Below, in pieces: positions 12,789 to 17,467 of a stretch of 17,467 bases of DNA. Made by a program: the position numbers and the translations under genes. The notes beneath the pieces are model-generated. The model was not told the origin of the DNA and did no database searches. It worked only from the letters and a program-made list of their open reading frames with translations. The stretch comes from an uncultured Clostridia bacterium (GTDB lineage: Bacteria > Bacillota > Clostridia > Lachnospirales > Anaerotignaceae), in the NCBI GenBank assembly GCA_910587195.1, contig CAJUKL010000047.1, positions 1 to 17,467 of the forward strand, written 5' to 3'. Within the stretch, counting starts at the first letter, position 1, and each line of letters begins with the position of its first letter.

Positions 12789-13904
12789 ATGGATGAAAGA
12801 ATTAAAACATTAGCAAAGCAATTAGTACATCATTCCTGCCGTTTACAAAAGGGAGAAAAGGTGCTTATCAGTTGTCATGGTGTTCACCCCATCCCTTTAG
12901 TAAAAGCATTGATAAAAGAAATTTATGCTGTAGAAGCCATTCCTTTTGTGGAATTAAGCACCAACAGCATTGAAAGAGAATTATTACTTGGAGCAACAGC
13001 CGAACAACAAAAACTAATGGCAGAAGTGGATAGTATGCGAATGAAACAAATGGATGCTTATATTGGTGTACGTGGGGAAGATAATCTAGCAGAAGAATCT
13101 GATGTACCTGGTGACAAGCTTTCTCTGCAAACAAGATTATATTCTAAACCTGTACATCATGATATTCGTGTTCCATACACAAAATGGGTGGTATTGCGTT
13201 ATCCCACAAATTCTATGGCACAATCTGCCCGTTGCAGTTTAGAAGCATTTGAGGACTTTTATTTTAACGTTTGCAATTTGAATTATGAAAAAATGTCAAA
13301 AGCAATGGAGCATTTAGTAGAACTAATGAACAAGACAGACAAAGTAAGGCTTGTAGCAAAAGGTACGGATTTAACATTTTCCATTAAAGGGATTCCTGCG
13401 ATTAAATGTGATGGTCGCTGCAATATTCCAGATGGAGAAGTTTATACTGCACCTGTCAAGGATTCTGTCAACGGTACTATCACGTACAACACTCCTTCCG
13501 AATACAACAGCTTTATTTTTCAAAATGTAACATTAACTTTCCAAGACGGCAAAATTGTAGATTTTGATGGAAATGATAAAAAACGTCTTGAAGCTATTTT
13601 TAATGTAGATGAAGGTGCAAAATATGTTGGAGAATTTGCCATTGGTGTTAACCCCTATATTATCAAACCTATGACAAATATTTTATTTGATGAAAAAATT
13701 ATGGGCAGTATTCATTTTACGCCTGGCAACTGTTATGATGATGCACCAAACGGTAATAAATCTGCTATTCACTGGGATTTAGTACTAATTATGACACCAG
13801 AATATGGTGGTGGCGAAATCTATTTTGATGATGTTTTAATCAGAAAAGATGGATTATTTACACTACCAGAACTAAAATGTTTAAACCCCGACTTTCTTTC
13901 TTGA
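12789..13904 (+). CDS. M29 family metallo-aminopeptidase (AmpS/PepT-like)
   Basis: This cytosolic, metal-dependent enzyme removes N-terminal residues from peptides. The metal and catalytic residues of the family can be placed in order: Glu217 in D-G-E-V-Y-T-A-P, Glu282 in G-E-F-A-I-G, His309 in S-I-H-F, Tyr316, and His328/Asp330 in I-H-W-D. The C-terminal G-G-G-E-I-Y-F-D-D is also typical. At 371 residues it is somewhat shorter than the roughly 410 of well-known members. The ATG has an AGGAG about 9 nt upstream. The last residues N-P-D-F-L-S and the TGA come from the start of repeat R3, where relatives usually end in N-P-E-N and one or two more residues. The tail has thus been rewritten without loss of the active site. 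Confidence 0.92.
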   Translation: MDERIKTLAKQLVHHSCRLQKGEKVLISCHGVHPIPLVKALIKEIYAVEAIPFVELSTNSIERELLLGATAEQQKLMAEVDSMRMKQMDAYIGVRGEDNLAEESDVPGDKLSLQTRLYSKPVHHDIRVPYTKWVVLRYPTNSMAQSARCSLEAFEDFYFNVCNLNYEKMSKAMEHLVELMNKTDKVRLVAKGTDLTFSIKGIPAIKCDGRCNIPDGEVYTAPVKDSVNGTITYNTPSEYNSFIFQNVTLTFQDGKIVDFDGNDKKRLEAIFNVDEGAKYVGEFAIGVNPYIIKPMTNILFDEKIMGSIHFTPGNCYDDAPNGNKSAIHWDLVLIMTPEYGGGEIYFDDVLIRKDGLFTLPELKCLNPDFLS

Positions 13905-14099
13905 AAGAAAGGTAGCAAAGAACTTTTGTGCAAAACTTCGTTTTGCTGCTGTGTGTTGGAGTGGAACAGTTGCTTTAGTTAAACGACAACGGAACACCAT
14001 ACGTTAAAACTTTTATTTTGTTCCGTTTGCGAAAGGTAAAGTTTTTGATTCAACTTTTTTTCAAAAAAGTTAGTGGGTTTGGGCAAAGTCCAAGGTCTT
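13887..14099 (+). repeat. Mosaic intergenic repeat, short full unit (copy R3)
   Basis: H1 is at about 13892-13915, followed by AGCAAAGAACTTTTGTGC and a short H4 (GCAAAAC-TTC-GTTTTGC) instead of the long one of R1. The fixed body contains TTGTTCCGTTTGCG. H2 is at 14052-14071 (AACTTTTTT and its complement). H3 is at 14079-14093 (TTGGGC-AAA-GTCCAA, one G-U pair), followed by AAGGTCTT. It lies between the aminopeptidase gene and that gene's likely terminator. No gene is seen in it. Confidence 0.87.
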
Positions 14100-14118
14100 G
14101 ATTTTTATTAACAAGCTG

Positions 14119-14149
14119 AGAGAAACCTTTTTGTAGGTTTCTCTTTTTT
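14119..14149 (+). terminator. Intrinsic terminator beyond repeat R3
   Basis: AGAGAAACCT and AGGTTTCTCT pair perfectly around a 6-nt loop, followed by a run of six Ts. It is probably the original terminator of the aminopeptidase gene, now about 215 bp from the stop codon because repeat R3 lies between. Confidence 0.88.
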
Positions 14150-14166
14150 GTTGTCGAAGGATAAAA

Positions 14167-14195
14167 TTGCTATTTTGGCTTGCTTTCGGTATAAT
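14167..14195 (+). promoter_or_regulatory. Promoter of the SDR-topB operon
   Basis: TTGCTA (14167-14172) and TATAAT (14190-14195) are spaced by 17 bp, directly after the terminator. Start is expected near 14202, so the leader is very short. Confidence 0.7.
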
Positions 14196-14218
14196 AAAAA
14201 AAGAAAGGAGAGAAATGC

Positions 14219-14968
14219 ATGAAAGCATTGATTACAGGCGCAACTTCGGGAATTGGCAGAGATATGGCAATATTATTAAGCAAAAAAGGTTATGATTTAA
14301 TTATTGCATCCAGAGATACCAAAAAAATGAAAATTATACAAAAAAAATTACCTACAAAAGTTCAAATTATAACCGTAGATTTATCAAAAATAGAAGATTG
14401 CTATCAATTATATGATAGAGTAAAAGAGCAGGATATTGATGTTGTTATCAATAATGCAGGGTTTGGTGCATTTGGACAGTTTTGGGAAATTCCATTAGAA
14501 AAAGAACTAAATATGATTGATTTAAATATAAAAGCTGTTCATCTATTAACAAAGCTGTTTATCCAATATTTTAGGCAAAAAAACAAAGGCTATTTGTTAA
14601 ATGTAGCATCTTCTGCTGCGTTTTTACCAGGGCCACTTATGGCAACCTATTATGCTACAAAAGCATATGTATTGCATATGACGGAAGCAGTTTGGAAGGA
14701 ATTGCAAAAAGAAAATAGTAATGTAAAGCTGTCTGTACTTTGTCCTGGTCCTGTGGATACCGCATTTAATGAAAGAGCAAATGTTTCTTTTCAATTAAAA
14801 GGTATGAAAAGTAAAGATGTAGCAAGCTATGCACTGAAAAAAATGTTTCAAGGTAAAATGATAATCATACCAGGAATGACCATGAAAATAACACATATGG
14901 GAGAACGTTTTTTACCAGAAAAAATATTGTTAAGCTGTGCCTATCATTTTCAAAAAAAGAAAGGATAA
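14219..14968 (+). CDS. Short-chain dehydrogenase/reductase of unknown substrate
   Basis: A classical SDR of 249 residues with a Rossmann fold: cofactor motif T-G-A-T-S-G-I-G at the N-terminus, N-N-A-G near residue 80, and the catalytic set Ser131, Tyr144 and Lys148 in Y-Y-A-T-K. Arg in A-S-R-D after the second strand suggests NADP(H). The C-terminus is basic. Related proteins are often annotated as YqjQ- or DltE-like oxidoreductases; substrate unknown. The start ATG at 14219 has AAAGGAG at 8 nt; an out-of-frame ATG four bases earlier is a decoy. Its stop lies 5 bp before topB, so the two are cotranscribed. Confidence 0.9.
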   Translation: MKALITGATSGIGRDMAILLSKKGYDLIIASRDTKKMKIIQKKLPTKVQIITVDLSKIEDCYQLYDRVKEQDIDVVINNAGFGAFGQFWEIPLEKELNMIDLNIKAVHLLTKLFIQYFRQKNKGYLLNVASSAAFLPGPLMATYYATKAYVLHMTEAVWKELQKENSNVKLSVLCPGPVDTAFNERANVSFQLKGMKSKDVASYALKKMFQGKMIIIPGMTMKITHMGERFLPEKILLSCAYHFQKKKG

Positions 14969-14973
14969 TTAAT

Positions 14974-17148
14974 ATGTCAAAAATATTAGTATTAGCAGAA
15001 AAACCTTCTGTTGGAAAAGAATTAGCAAGAGTATTAAAATGTAATAAAGTATTGGGTGGATATATAGAAGGGGAAAACTATGTTGTCACTTGGGCGTTAG
15101 GGCATCTTGTTACTTTGGCAGAACCAGAAGCCTATGGAGAAAAATATAAACAATGGTCTATGGAAACTTTGCCAATGATTCCAGCAAATATGAAATTAAA
15201 GATTATACCAGAAACCGCAAAGCAATTTGGTGTTGTCAAAAAATTATTGTTAAGTAAAGAAATTTCTTCTCTTATTATTGCCACAGATTCCGGCAGAGAA
15301 GGAGAATTAGTTGCAAGATGGATATTAGAAAAAGTTGGATTTCAAAAACCAATCCAAAGGCTTTGGATTTCTTCCCAGACAGATAAAGCAATTAAAGAGG
15401 GTTTTGCAAAATTAAAAGATGGAAAAAACTATCTATCTTTGTACCGTTCTGCACAGGCAAGAGCAGAAGCCGATTGGCTGGTAGGTTTAAATGTCACAAG
15501 GGCACTGACTTGCAAATATAATGCACAACTTTCGGCAGGACGTGTGCAAACGCCTACTTTAGCAATGATTGTGGCAAGAGAGCAGGAGATTAAAAAATTT
15601 ATTCCAAAAGATTATAACATTATTCGAGCAGACTTAGGAAATTTTTTTGTAACGTATCAGGATAGTAAAAAACAAACCAATATTTTTGATAAGGAAAAAG
15701 CAAAAAATATTTTGGAAAAAATTAAAAATAAAAAGTTTATAGTAAAAGAAGTTACTCGCACAAAAAAAATGACACCACCTCCTATGCTGTATGATTTAAC
15801 AGAATTACAAAGAGATGCAAATAAATTTTATGATATGTCCCCAAAAGAAACTTTAAACGCTATGCAAAATTTATATGAAAAATATAAGGCTTTAACCTAT
15901 CCAAGAACAGATTCTCGCTATTTGACAGAGGATATTGTACCAACACTTACTGATAGATTAAAAGCGGTATCCAAAGGGGATTTTGTGCCTTTTGTGTCAG
16001 AAATTATAAAAAATAAAAAGAAAATTACCAAAGCTTGTATTAACAATAGTAAAGTTACTGACCATCATGCTATTATTCCAACAGAACAAAGTGCAGATGT
16101 TATTTCTATGAGTACCGCAGAAAAAAGAATTTATCTGCTTGTAGTAAAACGATTTTTGACCTGTTTTTACCCCAATTATACATATGAAAAAATAAGGGCA
16201 ACGTTGGAATGTATGGGAGAAAGTTTTATTGCAACAGGAAGTGTTGTAATAGAAAAAGGCTGGAAAGTTGTTACAACAAATGTGGCAGAAGAAGGAGAGG
16301 AGGAAGAACAAACCTTGCCTGCCCTCAAAGAAGGACAAACTTTTTTGTGTGAATCCATTCAGCTAAAACCAATGAAAACAACGCCACCTGCTCGCTATAC
16401 AGAAGCAAGTCTTCTTTCTGCTATGGAAAATCCTTCTAAATTTTTAACAGATAACCATATGAAAGAATATATAGAAGGTGGACTAGGAACGCCTGCTACA
16501 AGGGCAGATATTATAGAAAAGTTATTTTCTTCTTTTTATATTGAAAAAAGAGGGACTTCTATTTATCCAACCTCAAAAGGAATACAGCTTGTTGGTTTAG
16601 TGCCTTCTGATTTAAGAGAACCACTTTTAACAGCAAAATGGGAAAAAGAACTAGAAGCCATTAGTAAGGGAAAACAACAAAAAAATAAATTTATGGAAGA
16701 AATTAAAGGCTATACGAATGCTTTGATAAAAGATGTCAAAGATAGCACAGAACAATACAAGCATGATAATTTAACCAGAACAAAATGCCCTGTTTGCGGA
16801 AAGCCTATGTTAGCTGTCAACGGAAAAAAAGGAAAAATGCTAGTATGTCAAGATAGGGAATGTGGTGAAAGAATCCATGTTAGCAGAGCAACAAATATGC
16901 GATGTCCTGTTTGTCATAAACGCATGGAATTATTTGGGGATGGAGAGAAAAAAACTTATGTTTGTGTATGCGGTTTTCGGGAAAAAGCGGATTCACTCCA
17001 TAAAAAAATTTCAGACCAAAAAGGAGCCTCTAAAAGCACTGTGCAAGATTATATGAAAAAACAAAAAAGAGTGGAAAAAGAAGAACAAAAAGAATTAAGT
17101 GCTTTTGGTAAAGCCTTGTTAGAAGCATTAAAAGAGGAAAGACCTTGA
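14974..17148 (+). CDS. topB: DNA topoisomerase III
   Basis: This type IA topoisomerase cuts one DNA strand and unlinks precatenanes and recombination intermediates. In the 724-residue protein the toprim part has Glu9 in A-E-K-P-S and A-T-D-S-G-R-E-G-E (103-111). The catalytic tyrosine is Tyr309 in Y-P-R-T-D-S-R-Y. Family motifs S-A-G-R-V-Q-T-P-T and G-L-G-T-P-A-T-R-A are present. Two zinc-finger-like Cys4 motifs follow (from about residues 605 and 644). The Gly in D-S-G-R-E-G-E is as in Bacillota TopB. AAAGGA, overlapping the end of the SDR gene, serves as its ribosome binding site. The last codons and the stop (R-P-TGA) lie inside hairpin H3 of inverted repeat R4, so the extreme C-terminus probably differs from relatives. 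Confidence 0.96.
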   Translation: MSKILVLAEKPSVGKELARVLKCNKVLGGYIEGENYVVTWALGHLVTLAEPEAYGEKYKQWSMETLPMIPANMKLKIIPETAKQFGVVKKLLLSKEISSLIIATDSGREGELVARWILEKVGFQKPIQRLWISSQTDKAIKEGFAKLKDGKNYLSLYRSAQARAEADWLVGLNVTRALTCKYNAQLSAGRVQTPTLAMIVAREQEIKKFIPKDYNIIRADLGNFFVTYQDSKKQTNIFDKEKAKNILEKIKNKKFIVKEVTRTKKMTPPPMLYDLTELQRDANKFYDMSPKETLNAMQNLYEKYKALTYPRTDSRYLTEDIVPTLTDRLKAVSKGDFVPFVSEIIKNKKKITKACINNSKVTDHHAIIPTEQSADVISMSTAEKRIYLLVVKRFLTCFYPNYTYEKIRATLECMGESFIATGSVVIEKGWKVVTTNVAEEGEEEEQTLPALKEGQTFLCESIQLKPMKTTPPARYTEASLLSAMENPSKFLTDNHMKEYIEGGLGTPATRADIIEKLFSSFYIEKRGTSIYPTSKGIQLVGLVPSDLREPLLTAKWEKELEAISKGKQQKNKFMEEIKGYTNALIKDVKDSTEQYKHDNLTRTKCPVCGKPMLAVNGKKGKMLVCQDRECGERIHVSRATNMRCPVCHKRMELFGDGEKKTYVCVCGFREKADSLHKKISDQKGASKSTVQDYMKKQKRVEKEEQKELSAFGKALLEALKEERP

Positions 17149-17412
17149 GGCTTTGCCTCAAACTCCACTTCCTTTCTTGAAAGAAAGGAAGTGAAAGAAC
17201 TTTAAACGGAAATTACGTTTCCTTAAAAATATTGATTTTATAAGGAAAAACGCCAGTTTTTCCAGTAAAGTTTTTTGTCAAACTTTTTCTTTTGTGAACA
17301 GAACAGATTCTAAATTTTGACAACTGGTGTGTTGTTGTTCTTCTAAAAACTTTGCTTAAGTACTGTATACAGTTGTTAAAATTCTTTGCTAAGCTTTCTT
17401 TCAAGAAAGCTT
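17141..17412 (-). repeat. Mosaic intergenic repeat, divergent full unit (copy R4), minus orientation
   Basis: Read from 17412 downward: H1 at 17412-17391 (AAGCTTTC-TTGAAA-GAAAGCTT), AGCAAAGAA, then the body with ACCAGTTGTCAAAATTT and an eroded TTCTGTTC stretch. H2 is at 17193-17166 (CACTTCCTTTCTT and its complement, 13-bp stem). H3 is at 17161-17145 (TTGAGGC-AAA-GCCTCAA), then AAGGTCTT, which overlaps the last codons of topB. It is more divergent in sequence than R1-R3, yet all its terminal hairpins are perfect. No gene is seen between topB and the window end. Confidence 0.8.
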
Positions 17413-17438
17413 AATTTTAACTAATTTCAGCAAGAATT

Positions 17439-17459
17439 CCCCCACCTCTTAGGTGGGGG
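17439..17459. repeat. Strong GC hairpin at the window end, possible IS200/IS605-type element end
   Basis: CCCCCACCT-CTT-AGGTGGGGG is a perfect 9-bp stem with a 3-nt loop, flanked by AATT on the left and GATGAATT on the right. There is no T-tract on either strand, so it is not a standard terminator. Very similar CCCCCACCT hairpins occur at ends of IS200/IS605-type elements in Clostridia, as far as I recall. The window stops before any tnpA or tnpB gene could be seen. Confidence 0.45.
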
Positions 17460-17467
17460 ATGAATTG

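Noticed and set aside
17213..17404. Minus-strand 63-codon ORF after topB
   Set aside because: Lies wholly in repeat R4, and its peptide resembles the translated repeat elsewhere; no start signals.

Overview
The window is AT-rich, roughly one-third GC or less. It has strong AGGAGG-type ribosome binding sites and near-consensus SigA-type promoters. It carries LepA, a class II aldolase, a CD1247-type zinc-ribbon protein, a YqeG-type HAD phosphatase, an M29 aminopeptidase and TopB. Together these point to a low-GC Bacillota chromosome, most likely class Clostridia; genus cannot be fixed from the sequence. Most of the window is ordinary housekeeping chromosome. The unusual material sits in the spaces between genes.

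Layout. At 1-272 lies the 3' end of an Rpn/PD-(D/E)XK 'transposase' gene. At 697-2511 is lepA, followed by a long mosaic repeat block and then, on the minus strand, a 6S RNA gene (about 3053-3251) with its own promoter and terminator. Minus-strand lspA and plus-strand fba (class II fructose-bisphosphate aldolase) diverge from a shared 140-bp promoter region. A metallo-beta-lactamase-fold hydrolase follows. A full-length Rpn gene (6330-7196, minus) is a second, inverted copy of the one at the left edge, with 206 bp read as identical. Beyond it is a broken radical-SAM/SPASM maturase remnant (7293-8204, minus) and an extremely AT-rich gap. That gap leads into an AGCS-family sodium:amino-acid symporter whose 5' leader can form a terminator-like hairpin. 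A minus-strand cluster (12600 down to 10683) encodes a NifX/NifB-type protein, YqeG, EF-P and a CD1247-type zinc-ribbon protein. On the plus strand come an M29 aminopeptidase, then a two-gene operon of a short-chain dehydrogenase and topB (topoisomerase III).

The most notable observation is a family of non-coding, hairpin-rich modular repeats: 372-568, 2512-2990, 10306-10695, 13887-14099 and 17141-17412. They occur in both orientations and sit against, or inside, the 3' ends of genes. Each full unit reads: hairpin H1 (core CTTTC-TTGAAA-GAAAG), a body with an interchangeable GC-rich or short hairpin (H4), a fixed stretch containing TTGTTCCGTTTGCG, hairpin H2 (roughly the inverse complement of H1), and hairpin H3 followed by AAGGTCTT. 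Stem bases differ between copies but stay paired, which is a covariation pattern. In three genes the stop codon itself lies in the repeat. The aminopeptidase and the zinc-ribbon protein both end in P-D-(F/L)-L-S-stop read from H1, and topB ends inside H3 of an inverted copy. I see no protein-coding capacity in the repeats. They look like non-autonomous mobile or retained structured elements, but their mechanism is unknown to me.
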